From Acidaminobacter sp. (GTDB lineage: Bacteria > Bacillota_A > Clostridia > Peptostreptococcales > Acidaminobacteraceae): a stretch of 50,327 nucleotides of DNA. Of this stretch, positions 7,851-16,366 are shown in pieces. The notes below the pieces were generated by a model that saw only the letters and a program-made list of their open reading frames with translations, made no database searches and was not told where the DNA came from. The stretch covers positions 1 through 50,327 of the forward strand of contig WXFH01000047.1 of the NCBI GenBank assembly GCA_009881125.1, given 5' to 3'. The position numbers were made by a program, and so were the translations under genes. Positions within the stretch are counted from its first letter, which is position 1, and every line of letters starts with the position of its first letter.

Positions 7851-10800
7851 ATGCCAAAACGTACTGACATTGAAAGCATTTTGATTATTGGCTCAGGCCC
7901 GATCTTGATCGGCCAGGCCGGCGAATTCGACTATTCAGGGACTCAAGCCTGCAAAGCGCTCAGAAACCTCGGATATAAAATCATCCTGGTGAACTCAAAC
8001 CCAGCGACTATTATGACTGATCCTGAAACTGCAGATGTGACTTACATTGAGCCATTAAACGTGAAGCGCCTGACAGAGATCATCGAGAAAGAGCGCCCGG
8101 ATGCGGTGCTTCCTAACCTCGGTGGACAGTCGGCGCTCAACTTGTGCTCGGAGCTCAGTGCTCAAGGCATTCTTGAGAAGTACGGCGTCAAGGTCATTGG
8201 CGTTCAGATTGACGCGATTGAACGCGGTGAAGACCGCATTGCATTCAAAGAGGCCATGAACCGACTCGGCATTGACATGCCGCGCAGCATGCCGGCTTAC
8301 ACGGTTGAAGAAGCAGAGAAAATCGCACATGAGCTCGGCTACCCGGTTGTTATTCGACCTGCGTACACCATGGGCGGCACCGGCGGCGGCTTGGTCTACA
8401 ATATCGAAGAACTCAGAACCATTGCCAACCGCGGCATCGCGGCCAGCATGGTGGGCCAGATCCTCGTCGAGGAGTCCGTACTGGGCTGGGAAGAGCTTGA
8501 GCTCGAAGTCGTGCGTGACGCAAAGAATCAAATGATTACGGTTTGCTTTATTGAGAATATCGACGCGGTTGGCGTTCACACGGGGGACTCATTCTGTTCA
8601 GCGCCTATGCTGACGATCAGCGAGGATCTTCAGAAGCGCCTTCAGGTGGCGGCTTACAAAGTCGTCCAGGAAATTGAGGTTATTGGCGGCACGAACGTTC
8701 AGTTCGCTTACGATCCTAAGACGGAGCGCTTTGTTATCATTGAGATCAATCCTAGGACGTCGCGATCATCGGCACTCGCTTCCAAGGCGACGGGCTTCCC
8801 AATCGCGCTGATTTCCGCGATGCTCGCTGCAGGTCTGACCCTGGATGAGATTCCATACTGGAGAAAAGGCACCCTGGATCAATACGAGCCGTATGGCGAT
8901 TATGTCGTCATCAAGTTCGCAAGATGGGCATTCGAAAAATTCCCTGGCGCCATTGACAAACTCGGCACTCAGATGCGCGCGGTTGGGGAAGTTATGAGCA
9001 TCGGCAAAAACTATAAGGAAGCCATGCAGAAGGCAATTCGCTCACTTGAAATTGGACGTTATGGACTTGGCTATGCGAAGAACTTCAACGAGCTGAGCCT
9101 GGACGTGCTGATGTCCATGCTGGCGGAGCCGTCCAGCGAGCGTCAGTTTATCCTTTACGAAGCGATTCGAAAAGGCGCGGACATTGAGGAGCTTTACAAG
9201 AAGACGTATATCAAGCCGTATTTCCTTCAGCAGATGAAGGAATTGGTCGACCTGGAGGAAGAGGTTCTCGCGTATAAAGGGAGCAAGCTGCCTGACGCGC
9301 TTCTGACCCAGGCCAAGAAAGATGGCTTTGCGGACCGTTATCTGGCTCAGCTCCTTGGTGTCCCTGAGGTGGATATCCGCGAGCAGCGAAAAGCCATTGG
9401 TGTCGTTGAAGGCTGGGAAGCGGTTCCGGTCAGCGGCGTAGAAAACGCGTCCTACTATTTCTCCACTTACAACGCTCCGGATCAGACGACGGCCAGCGAC
9501 CGCAAGAAGGTCATGGTTCTCGGCGGCGGCCCGAACCGAATCGGTCAGGGCATCGAGTTCGACTACTGCTGTGTCCACACGGCTTTCGCGCTGCGTGACA
9601 TGGGATATGAGACGGTCATTGTCAACTGTAACCCGGAGACGGTGTCGACGGATTATGATACATCGGATAAACTATACTTTGAGCCGCTGACGGTCGAAGA
9701 CGTGCTCAGTATCTACGAGAAGGAAAAGCCGCTGGGCGTCATTGTTCAGTTTGGCGGTCAGACGCCGCTTAACATTGCAGGTGAGCTTGAGAAGGCCGGG
9801 GTCAAGATCATTGGCACAACGCCTGCTACCATTGACCTGGCGGAAGACCGCGACCAGTTTAAAAAGATTATGGAAGAGCTTGAAATTCCAATGCCGGAAG
9901 CCGGCATGGCAGTGACGTTGGAAGAGGCTTTGGAAGTGGCTGGCGGCATTGGTTATCCGGTCATGGCGCGTCCATCCTATGTTCTTGGCGGCCGCGGCAT
10001 GGAAGTGGTTTATACAGAAGAGCAAATGAAGAGCTACATGGAAGCGGCTGTGGGCATCACCAAGGAGCGTCCGGTTCTGATCGACCGATTCCTCAACAAC
10101 GCCCTTGAAGCCGAAGCTGACGCCATTGCAGACGGCAAGGATGCCTTTGTGCCGGCTGTCATGGAGCACATTGAGCAGGCGGGGATCCACTCCGGCGACT
10201 CAGCGTGTGTCATTCCTCCAATAACCATTTCTCAGAAGAACCTCGACATTATTGTTGAGTATACAAAGAAAATCGCCAAGTCCCTCAACGTCATTGGTCT
10301 CATGAATATGCAGTACGCTATAGCGGACGACAAGGTCTACGTTCTTGAAGCGAACCCGCGCGCGTCCAGAACGGTACCCCTCGTGTCGAAGATCTGCAAC
10401 ATTCCTATGGCTAAGATCGCAGTTGAGCTCATGATGGCCCACTTCACCGGCGTCGAGTCCAGCGTCAAGGACCTTAAAACCAGCGTGATTCCACACTTTG
10501 GCGTGAAAGAAGCGGTGTTCCCGTTCAACATGTTCCCTGAAGTTGATCCGGTTCTTGGACCTGAAATGCGTTCTACCGGCGAAGTTCTTGGCATGGCGGA
10601 CAACTTTGGCATGGCATACTTCAAGGGTTATGAAGCGACGAACCTGATGCTTCCAACGGAAGGCTGCGTCCTCATCAGCGTCAACGACAAGGATAAAGCG
10701 GATGCAGTTGACGTCGCCAAAGCCTTCGTCGAGATTGGCTTCACCGTGAAAGCGACCAGCGGCACCAAGGCGTTCCTCGCCCAGCACGGCATTGAGTCCG

Positions 10801-11072
10801 AGCTGATCTACAAGATGAGCGACGGTCGTCCGAACATTGCGGACGGCATTGCCAACAAAGAAATCCAGATCATCATCAACACGCCGGCCTCCAAGGTCAG
10901 CCAGATTGATGACTCCTATGTCAGAAAATCAGCGATCAAGCACAAGATTCCATATGTGACGACGCTGACTGCCGGCATGGCTTGCGCGAAGGGCATTGCG
11001 GCCTTCAAGGCTAACGGCGAGGGCGGCTACAAGCTCAAGTCGCTGCAGGAGTATCACGCGGATATCAAGTAG
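7851..11072 (+). CDS. carB: carbamoyl-phosphate synthase large subunit
   Basis: Full-length (1073 aa) ATP-grasp enzyme that makes carbamoyl phosphate from bicarbonate, ammonia (delivered by CarA) and two ATP for pyrimidine and arginine synthesis. It starts with the canonical MPKRTDIESILIIGSGP and AGEFDYSGTQACKAL. Two homologous synthetase halves are seen (about 1-400 and 550-935; second half GGGPNRIGQGIEFDY), joined by the oligomerisation region. A C-terminal MGS-like allosteric domain (about 940-1073) includes GTKAFLAQHGI. The ribosome site AGGAGG precedes ATG 7851. carA is not adjacent, and no pyrimidine or arginine gene is nearby, so the small subunit must be encoded elsewhere. Confidence 0.98.
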   Translation: MPKRTDIESILIIGSGPILIGQAGEFDYSGTQACKALRNLGYKIILVNSNPATIMTDPETADVTYIEPLNVKRLTEIIEKERPDAVLPNLGGQSALNLCSELSAQGILEKYGVKVIGVQIDAIERGEDRIAFKEAMNRLGIDMPRSMPAYTVEEAEKIAHELGYPVVIRPAYTMGGTGGGLVYNIEELRTIANRGIAASMVGQILVEESVLGWEELELEVVRDAKNQMITVCFIENIDAVGVHTGDSFCSAPMLTISEDLQKRLQVAAYKVVQEIEVIGGTNVQFAYDPKTERFVIIEINPRTSRSSALASKATGFPIALISAMLAAGLTLDEIPYWRKGTLDQYEPYGDYVVIKFARWAFEKFPGAIDKLGTQMRAVGEVMSIGKNYKEAMQKAIRSLEIGRYGLGYAKNFNELSLDVLMSMLAEPSSERQFILYEAIRKGADIEELYKKTYIKPYFLQQMKELVDLEEEVLAYKGSKLPDALLTQAKKDGFADRYLAQLLGVPEVDIREQRKAIGVVEGWEAVPVSGVENASYYFSTYNAPDQTTASDRKKVMVLGGGPNRIGQGIEFDYCCVHTAFALRDMGYETVIVNCNPETVSTDYDTSDKLYFEPLTVEDVLSIYEKEKPLGVIVQFGGQTPLNIAGELEKAGVKIIGTTPATIDLAEDRDQFKKIMEELEIPMPEAGMAVTLEEALEVAGGIGYPVMARPSYVLGGRGMEVVYTEEQMKSYMEAAVGITKERPVLIDRFLNNALEAEADAIADGKDAFVPAVMEHIEQAGIHSGDSACVIPPITISQKNLDIIVEYTKKIAKSLNVIGLMNMQYAIADDKVYVLEANPRASRTVPLVSKICNIPMAKIAVELMMAHFTGVESSVKDLKTSVIPHFGVKEAVFPFNMFPEVDPVLGPEMRSTGEVLGMADNFGMAYFKGYEATNLMLPTEGCVLISVNDKDKADAVDVAKAFVEIGFTVKATSGTKAFLAQHGIESELIYKMSDGRPNIADGIANKEIQIIINTPASKVSQIDDSYVRKSAIKHKIPYVTTLTAGMACAKGIAAFKANGEGGYKLKSLQEYHADIK

Positions 11073-11102
11073 ATTGAACTGGGTTGTGGATGCGTCGGTA
11101 GG

Positions 11103-11140
11103 TTGGGGACGCGGACAGGTTTTGACTTGGGGACGCGGAC
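11103..11140. repeat. direct repeat TTGGGGACGCGGAC, 24 bp period
   Basis: Two exact copies of TTGGGGACGCGGAC at 11103-11116 and 11127-11140, separated by AGGTTTTGAC. The 24 bp spacing equals that of the array at 13987-14176, and a related fragment (TTTTGTCCGCGTCACCC) lies at 35791-35807. Confidence 0.7.
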
Positions 11141-11198
11141 GGTAATGTAATCGCAACACTAAAAATTGTATGTGTTCATTATTGAATGTAGAATCAAG

Positions 11199-11230
11199 AA
11201 AAGCAGGGGATCAAAAGCCCCTGCTTTTTT
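11199..11230 (+). terminator. terminator of carB
   Basis: An 11 bp stem AAAAGCAGGGG/CCCCTGCTTTT with an 8-base loop, ending in TTTTTT. Confidence 0.9.
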
Positions 11231-11360
11231 CATGAAACGGTCCCGAATGAAGTCAATGAAGCCACCACAATAAAAGTAATCCAAGCCATCAATGTGACTT
11301 AAGTCATAAAACATAGTATTAATAATTCGTTAATGATGACTTAGGATTAATATTAAAGAA

Positions 11361-11390
11361 TTGACAATAGTGTGTATCGTATAGTATAAT
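11361..11390 (+). promoter_or_regulatory. promoter of the padR operon
   Basis: Consensus TTGACA (11361-11366), an 18 bp spacer, and TATAAT (11385-11390). The spacer contains GTGTATCGTATAGTATA, an alternating AT-rich dyad that could be the PadR operator (inference). Confidence 0.7.
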
Positions 11391-11413
11391 AGGATCATAA
11401 GGAGGCGGTCAGA

Positions 11414-11767
11414 GTGACGCAAAATGATGCGATTCAAAATCTGATGCAGGAGCTTCGCCGCGGAACCCTGGTCATAGGGGTGCTCAGTCAGCTGCACGAG
11501 CCGGAATACGGCTACTCGCTGGTTCAAAAGTTAAACGACAGCGGCATGACCATAGATCAGGGCACTTTGTATCCGTTGCTTCGACGTCTGGAAAAGCAGT
11601 CCCTGCTCGAAAGCAATTGGGAGGTCGAGGATCCAAGGCCGAGACGTTATTATCAGCTCAGCGTTACGGGTCGGGAGGCCCTTGAAGCCTTAAAAACGGA
11701 ATGGAACGAGCTCGTTAAAACCATGAACCTTATGCTTTCACTTGATAGTGAGGAGGCGTCAAAATGA
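11414..11767 (+). CDS. PadR family transcriptional regulator
   Basis: A 117-residue winged-helix repressor of the short PadR type: RRGTLVIGVLSQLHEPEYGYSLVQKLNDSGMTIDQGTLYPLLRRLEKQSLLESNWE contains the helix-turn-helix and wing, followed by a short C-terminal dimerisation helix. GTG start at 11414 with AAGGAGG at 11399-11405. The stop overlaps the next gene by 4 bp, the usual arrangement in which PadR controls a membrane protein bearing a HAAS domain, often also itself. Confidence 0.93.
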   Translation: MTQNDAIQNLMQELRRGTLVIGVLSQLHEPEYGYSLVQKLNDSGMTIDQGTLYPLLRRLEKQSLLESNWEVEDPRPRRYYQLSVTGREALEALKTEWNELVKTMNLMLSLDSEEASK

Positions 11768-12879
11768 TGACCTGGATGGACAGATATCTCTATGCTGTGA
11801 CGCGAAGACTCCCTAAATCCATGAGAGAGGATATTGAGCGGGAGCTGCGCTCAAATCTGATGGATGCCCTGGAAGAACGGTTGGAAGGCCGCGACGCCAC
11901 GGAGCAGGATGTACTTGATCTGCTTAACGAATTTGGAGACCCTGAAAAAGTCGCCTCAGAATACATGCCGGAAAAGCGCTATCTGATTGGTCCTGAACTG
12001 ATCGACTTATACTGGATGATTTTGAAAATTGTCGGGATCGCAGTTGGCATAGGCCTGACCATTGCCCTTGTTGTTTCAGCACTTCAAGGCGATCCGACAC
12101 AAAAGGGACTCATCGAAATCATTATAGGCTACTTTGGAACACTTTGGTCAGCCGCTATAAGTCTGGTTGGAACCATTACCATCATTTTTGCAGTGATTCA
12201 ATATACGACCGCGGGTCAGGAATTCAGCCATTCAAAGGCAGCAGAAGAACTGCGCCAAGCGGGCAGGGAAATTGAAGAGGCATTTAAAGAGACAGAAGCG
12301 CCGCGTACAGGAAAATCCAAGCACGCCAAAGAAAAGCAAACGAAGACCTGGTCTGCAGACCAGCTTCCCGTCGTGCCTGCCTCCACTGACCGAGTCAGCA
12401 TTTCTGACAGCGTTGTTTCCCTGGTTTTCATAGGACTTGCTTTGCTGGTGTTTAATGTCTATCCGGATAAAATTGGCGCTTATTTCTTTGATGACGCTGT
12501 CGCGAAATGGGTAGCCATTCCACTGTTCAACGTCGCCATTCTCAGCGCTTATGTGATGTTTTACAACTTTGTGTGGGTCCTGGAGGCGCTGCTGCACGTG
12601 AGACTGATTCAGAAGGGCCGCTGGGGATTCGCAGAACGCATGGTCAAGATTCTTGTCAGCCTTTTGGGGCTTGGCATCTTCATTGCCCTGATCCAAAATC
12701 CGGCTGTGTTTAATACGGAAGGCATCAAAACGGCCTTGATTCAATACGGTATCGATTTATCGAGTCTGGCAAAGCTTGGCATTCTGAATCTGAAGATTTT
12801 AATGGTCATTATCATTCTGGGAACGGCGGTGGAAGTCATCAAGCAAGCCTATTACGCCGTTAAATCCAAGGTGGTGTGA
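11764..12879 (+). CDS. HAAS-domain multi-pass membrane protein
   Basis: A 371-residue protein whose first 65 residues match the HAAS helical domain found in proteins partnered with PadR regulators (DRYLYAVTRRLPKSMREDIERELRSNLMDALEE...LLNEFGDPEKVASEY). Hydrophobic segments follow near residues 80-105, 115-145, 215-240, 250-275, 285-310 and 335-360, with a charged cytoplasmic stretch between the second and third. The start is set by AGGAGG at 11752-11757 and overlaps padR. Its biochemical role is unknown; such pairs are often involved in envelope responses. Confidence 0.8.
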   Translation: MMTWMDRYLYAVTRRLPKSMREDIERELRSNLMDALEERLEGRDATEQDVLDLLNEFGDPEKVASEYMPEKRYLIGPELIDLYWMILKIVGIAVGIGLTIALVVSALQGDPTQKGLIEIIIGYFGTLWSAAISLVGTITIIFAVIQYTTAGQEFSHSKAAEELRQAGREIEEAFKETEAPRTGKSKHAKEKQTKTWSADQLPVVPASTDRVSISDSVVSLVFIGLALLVFNVYPDKIGAYFFDDAVAKWVAIPLFNVAILSAYVMFYNFVWVLEALLHVRLIQKGRWGFAERMVKILVSLLGLGIFIALIQNPAVFNTEGIKTALIQYGIDLSSLAKLGILNLKILMVIIILGTAVEVIKQAYYAVKSKVV

Positions 12880-12933
12880 TCCGCGGCAGTGTTCGGCGAG
12901 TGGGATGAACGATTTCGATAAACTTCAAAATGG

Positions 12934-12995
12934 AAAGAAGCCGCGGCGTGTAGAAGGTGTCCTGAAAACACCTTGTATACGCCGCGGCTTCTTTT
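12934..12995. terminator. bidirectional terminator between convergent genes
   Basis: A long stem AAAGAAGCCGCGGCGT/ACGCCGCGGCTTCTTT with an inner AAGGTGT/ACACCTT hairpin, serving the padR operon and plsC. Confidence 0.85.
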
Positions 12996-13016
12996 GTCGC
13001 GTTTAGCAAAAGTCGT

Positions 13017-13748
13017 TTACTTAACTGCTTTTTTCTCATTCAGTGCCGCTTCGATCTGCGCATGGACTCTCTGGCTGAGGGCGATGGAATCCTTATGGTC
13101 GCCTTCCTGAAGCTCGACGGGAGGAAGAATCTGAATTTCCACTTCAGCAGGGTGGATGGTGATGCTGCCTTTTTTCATGATGTCCTTCGCGTTGTGCAGT
13201 ACGATAGGCACAATGTGTGCCCCGGATTTGACCGCAAGCCGCATGCCGCCCGGTTTGAACTCAGAAAGCTCACCCGTCAGGCTGCGGGTCCCCTCGGGAA
13301 AGAGCACCAGATTGTACCCGGACTTTAAAACCTCAATGCCCTCATTGATTACCTTGATGGCCTGCCGTATGTCATCACGATTCATGAAGATACAGTGCAT
13401 GTACTTCATCCACTCATTCACGATCCTGAATTTCAGCATTTCAATCTTCGCGACAAAACCAAGGTCCGCGGGGACATAGCCCAAAATCAGAGGAATGTCA
13501 AAGTGCGACTGATGATTCGAGACGAAGAGGATGGCGCCATTGGCAGGGAGGTTTTCAGCACCTGTGACGGTGATCTTGCTTCCTGTTTTTTTGACGAGAT
13601 TCTGAGACCACATTCGGGCACGTTTGAATGCCATTTGGTCCAGAGCCTCAGTTTCTCCCGCGGCTTCCAGCTTTCGTGCTTTTGACAATTCAGGCAACGT
13701 TTCAAGCAGCGATATTCCAAAATAGAGATACCAGATTAATGTTCTCAT
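13017..13748 (-). CDS. plsC: 1-acyl-sn-glycerol-3-phosphate acyltransferase
   Basis: Membrane-associated enzyme of 243 residues that adds an acyl chain to position 2 of lysophosphatidate to make phosphatidic acid. The catalytic HX4D motif is seen as NHQSHFDIP, the glycerol-phosphate-binding motif as FPEGTRSLTGE, with a hydrophobic N-terminus (LIWYLYFGISLLE) and the later IVPIVLHNAKDI. Length fits the family. Start ATG at 13748 with AAAGG upstream. Stands alone on the - strand. Confidence 0.93.
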   Translation of the reverse strand: MRTLIWYLYFGISLLETLPELSKARKLEAAGETEALDQMAFKRARMWSQNLVKKTGSKITVTGAENLPANGAILFVSNHQSHFDIPLILGYVPADLGFVAKIEMLKFRIVNEWMKYMHCIFMNRDDIRQAIKVINEGIEVLKSGYNLVLFPEGTRSLTGELSEFKPGGMRLAVKSGAHIVPIVLHNAKDIMKKGSITIHPAEVEIQILPPVELQEGDHKDSIALSQRVHAQIEAALNEKKAVK

Positions 13749-13942
13749 AGAATCGACCTTTCGTTAAGTTCATGATCGCCTGGACAGCTTACGAAGTTCT
13801 GAAGGCCGAGTCGACAGGCAAAGCATGATAGGGAGTGCCGGTGTACGAAGAAAAATCCAGCCTAAGATTAAATATACCCGTTTCTGCTGACGTAAACAAG
13901 AGTAACGTTGTTCAGATGGAAGGAATTAATACCAAAGAAGCT

Positions 13943-13954
13943 TTTGCCGATGGT
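13943..13954 (-). repeat. copy of the 12-mer ACCATCGGCAAA
   Basis: Exact match on the - strand in the plsC-zinc operon intergenic region, 33 bp before the tandem array. Confidence 0.9.
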
Positions 13955-13986
13955 CTCATTAACAAACATTCTCACAAGCTCTGGCA

Positions 13987-14176
13987 CCAAAACAAACTCG
14001 GTGTCAGACACCAAAACAAACTCGGTGTCAGACACCAAAACAAACTCGGTCAGACACCAAAACAAACTTGGTGTCAGACACCAAAACAAACTTGGTGTCA
14101 GACACCAAAACAAACTTGGTGTCAGACACCAAAACAAACTTGGTGTCAGACACCAAAGCAAACTTGGTGTCTGACA
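13987..14176. repeat. tandem array of eight 24 bp units
   Basis: Units start CCAAAACAAACT and end GGTGTCAGACA. Boundaries are 13987, 14011, 14035, 14057, 14081, 14105, 14129 and 14153. Unit 3 is 22 bp (it lost GT), the first three carry CTCGG and the rest CTTGG, and unit 8 has GTCTGACA. Each junction recreates the palindrome GGTGTCAGACACC. A degenerate ninth unit follows. There are no unique spacers, so this is not a CRISPR array. Confidence 0.9.
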
Positions 14177-14217
14177 CCAACTCAAACTCCTCATCAGAAA
14201 AAATTTAGAGATCGCGT

Positions 14218-14246
14218 TTGAAAATATCCTGAGGGAGGTATATAAT
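14218..14246 (+). promoter_or_regulatory. promoter of the zinc uptake operon
   Basis: TTGAAA at 14218-14223, exactly 17 bp, TATAAT at 14241-14246. The transcription start would fall near 14253, directly before the operator. Confidence 0.75.
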
Positions 14247-14257
14247 GTAAATGCAAA

Positions 14258-14272
14258 TGCGAATGATTCGCA
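14258..14272. promoter_or_regulatory. Zur/Fur-type operator (7-1-7)
   Basis: Perfect inverted repeat TGCGAAT-G-ATTCGCA. The 7-1-7 layout is that of Fur-family boxes. Its position just after the -10 box and the presence of a Fur-family gene as fourth gene of the operon suggest zinc-dependent autorepression. Confidence 0.7.
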
Positions 14273-14307
14273 ACTAAAACCCATCACACTGAAACGAGGG
14301 AGATCAT

Positions 14308-15342
14308 ATGTCATACTTAATAAAATCACGCCTGGCATTAGGCATAATACTTTTTACAGCTTTGATATTCACAGCCTGTGGAACAGCTAATCCTGAAGCT
14401 TCATCAGAGGTGCCAACCTCTGAAACACCGGAAGTTTCAGAAACTGCCGAAAAACCACAGCTGGTAGCGACTCTGTTCCCGCAGTATGACTTTGTCAGAG
14501 AGATCGCCGGGGATCTGGTTGAAGTGTCACTCCTTTTGCCGCCCGGGGTAGAATCCCACTCCTATGAACCGACACCAAAAGATATTGCGGGGATTACGGA
14601 AGCGGACGCATTTCTTTACACCGGCGAGGTCATGGAACCCTGGGCCACTAAAATTATTGGCAATTTGGACGGAAAGTCAGTCAAAATTGTCGATCTGAGC
14701 CAAGGGATTACGCTTTTGGCCTCAACTCATAATGAAGAGGGTCATGAGGGTGAGGAAGACGCTCACGAAGACGAAGAAGAGGGGGAAGCCGCCCATGAAG
14801 AGGGCGCCTACGATCCGCACATCTGGCTGGATCCCAATAACGCCAAAATCATGGTCTCTACGCTGCTGGAAACCTTGATTGAAATTGAACCTGAGAATGA
14901 AGCCGTCTTTAGGGAAAATGCCGAGGCTTACCTTGAGGAGCTGACCGCCCTCGACTTGGCTTTCAAGGATCTGTTCGCAAAGTCTGAAACTCAGACCATC
15001 TATTATGGCGGACATTTCGTCTTTGGTTATTTCGCGAAAGCCTACGGACTCACCACTGTGTCGCCTTATGACGGATTTTCACCGGATGCGGAGCCGACAC
15101 CCAAAAGAATCGCAGATCTGATCGACGCCATGGATCAGGCGAAGTTTAAGGTTATCTATTATGAAGAGCTCGTGGATCCAAAGATTGCAAGGCTTGTCTC
15201 CCAGGAAACCGGCGCTGAAATGGTCCTGCTTCACGGCGCACACAATCTCTCGAAGGAAGAGCTGGAGAGCGGCACGCGCTACCTGGAACTCATGCTGCAG
15301 AATCTCGAAAAACTGAAATTGGGGATGGGATACCGTGAATAA
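14308..15342 (+). CDS. znuA: zinc ABC transporter substrate-binding lipoprotein
   Basis: Cluster A-I (ZnuA/TroA-like) metal-binding lipoprotein of 344 residues. A hydrophobic signal ends in FTAC with lipidated Cys24. Family features are VATLFPQYDFVREIAGD, PPGVESHSYEPTPKDI with one metal His, DPHIWLDPNNAK with a second, and YYGGHFVFGYFAKAYGL with a third. Between the first two is an acidic His-rich loop (HNEEGHEGEEDAHEDEEEG), the hallmark of zinc rather than manganese binders. First gene of the operon; it overlaps the ATPase gene by 8 bp. Start set by GAGGGAG before ATG 14308. Confidence 0.93.
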   Translation: MSYLIKSRLALGIILFTALIFTACGTANPEASSEVPTSETPEVSETAEKPQLVATLFPQYDFVREIAGDLVEVSLLLPPGVESHSYEPTPKDIAGITEADAFLYTGEVMEPWATKIIGNLDGKSVKIVDLSQGITLLASTHNEEGHEGEEDAHEDEEEGEAAHEEGAYDPHIWLDPNNAKIMVSTLLETLIEIEPENEAVFRENAEAYLEELTALDLAFKDLFAKSETQTIYYGGHFVFGYFAKAYGLTTVSPYDGFSPDAEPTPKRIADLIDAMDQAKFKVIYYEELVDPKIARLVSQETGAEMVLLHGAHNLSKEELESGTRYLELMLQNLEKLKLGMGYRE

Positions 15343-16366
15343 TCCTGACAGAGTCAACCTAAACGAAGCACAATCGATAAGCGCTGAACAACCCCCGAAA
15401 TCAGAGTATCTCAAAAGCATCATCCTCAAAGCGGACAATATCACACTGAAGTATGGCAGACACGAGGTTTTGACGGACGCGAGCTTTACGGTTGAAGCGG
15501 GAGATTATATCGGGATTGTCGGGCCTAACGGCTCCGGCAAAACTTCGCTGATGAAAGCCATGCTGGGACTTATCACACCCACCGGCGGGCGGTTTTCCTA
15601 CGCAGGCGAGGTCAGAGACAACCGGTTCATTGGATATCTGCCGCAGAAAGTCATCAGCGGGGATCCGCTGTTTCCGGCGAAAGTTCGAGAGGTCGTCGCC
15701 ATGGGGCTCCTGTCCTCCAAGCGTTTTCCAAAGCATCTGAGCCAGGAGGACTACAAAAAAGTAGACGGGATCCTCAGCCGCTTGAAGATAGGGAACCTGG
15801 CCGAGAAAAAAATTGGAAATCTGTCCGGAGGACAGCAGCAGCGGGTGCTTCTCGCCAGGGCCCTAGTGTCGTCACCTCGGCTGCTGATTCTGGACGAGCC
15901 GACCAGCGCCCTGGATCCCAAAGTGCGTGAGAATTTTTACGGCATCCTGAAAGAACTCAATGAACAGGACGGGGTCACCATACTTTTGGTCTCCCACGAC
16001 ATAGGCTCCATAGGACAATACACCAAAAAAATGCTCTACCTGGACAGAACGGTGGTCTTTTTCGGGACCTATGGGGATTTTTGTCATTCCCAGGATATGA
16101 CCCACTACTTCGGACCCCTTTCCCAGCACAAATTTTGCTGGCAGCATGATGACCTGCCGGAGACGGCTACGGCCAAGCCGACCTTTCACTTTCACGCGCC
16201 TCATATTCATGTAGACCACGTCCACGCCCATGGCCAATCCATAGATCACAGTCACGAGAGCGACGAGGGTTTCCTTGAGGAATCCAACGACGAGCTGCAG
16301 AGGGTGGGGGCGAAGGAACCATCGGCAAGAAAAACGGAATCCTCTGACAAGGAGGCGCGCCCATGA
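15335..16366 (+). CDS. znuC: zinc ABC transporter ATP-binding protein with His-rich tail
   Basis: Cytoplasmic ATPase of the zinc importer, 343 residues. About 40 N-terminal residues precede the domain. Then Walker A GPNGSGKTS, Q-loop YLPQK, signature LSGGQQQRV, Walker B LLILDEPTSALDP and H-loop VSHD are all intact. Usual ZnuC/AdcC proteins end near 230-250 residues. This one adds roughly 70, including FHFHAPHIHVDHVHAHG and DHSHES, a likely zinc-binding tail. The gene starts with GTG 15335 inside the previous gene and overlaps the permease gene by 4 bp. Near-copy of the 12-mer motif at 16318-16329 (last base G) in the tail. Confidence 0.93.
   Translation: MNNPDRVNLNEAQSISAEQPPKSEYLKSIILKADNITLKYGRHEVLTDASFTVEAGDYIGIVGPNGSGKTSLMKAMLGLITPTGGRFSYAGEVRDNRFIGYLPQKVISGDPLFPAKVREVVAMGLLSSKRFPKHLSQEDYKKVDGILSRLKIGNLAEKKIGNLSGGQQQRVLLARALVSSPRLLILDEPTSALDPKVRENFYGILKELNEQDGVTILLVSHDIGSIGQYTKKMLYLDRTVVFFGTYGDFCHSQDMTHYFGPLSQHKFCWQHDDLPETATAKPTFHFHAPHIHVDHVHAHGQSIDHSHESDEGFLEESNDELQRVGAKEPSARKTESSDKEARP

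Larger units (their letters stand above)
11073..11413. other. intergenic region between carB and padR
   Basis: Contains a two-unit GGGGACGCGGAC repeat (11103-11140), the carB terminator (11199-11230) and the padR promoter (11361-11390). The rest is AT-rich with no reading frame I would support. Confidence 0.6.
13749..14307. other. intergenic region with tandem array and zinc-operon control
   Basis: An open frame can be read through 13835-14221 but is judged non-coding, since it is made mostly of the tandem repeat. The region holds a 12-mer motif copy (13943-13954), the eight-unit array (13987-14176), the promoter (14218-14246) and the operator (14258-14272). Confidence 0.7.

Noticed and set aside
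13987..14176. Possible CRISPR array
   Set aside because: Units are contiguous with no unique spacers and no cas genes are in the window.
13835..14221. A reading frame of about 128 codons with repeated His-Gln-Asn-Lys-Leu-Gly units
   Set aside because: The repeats come from the 24 bp DNA array, one unit is 22 bp and shifts the phase, all three forward phases and the reverse are open, and there is no convincing ribosome site or family.
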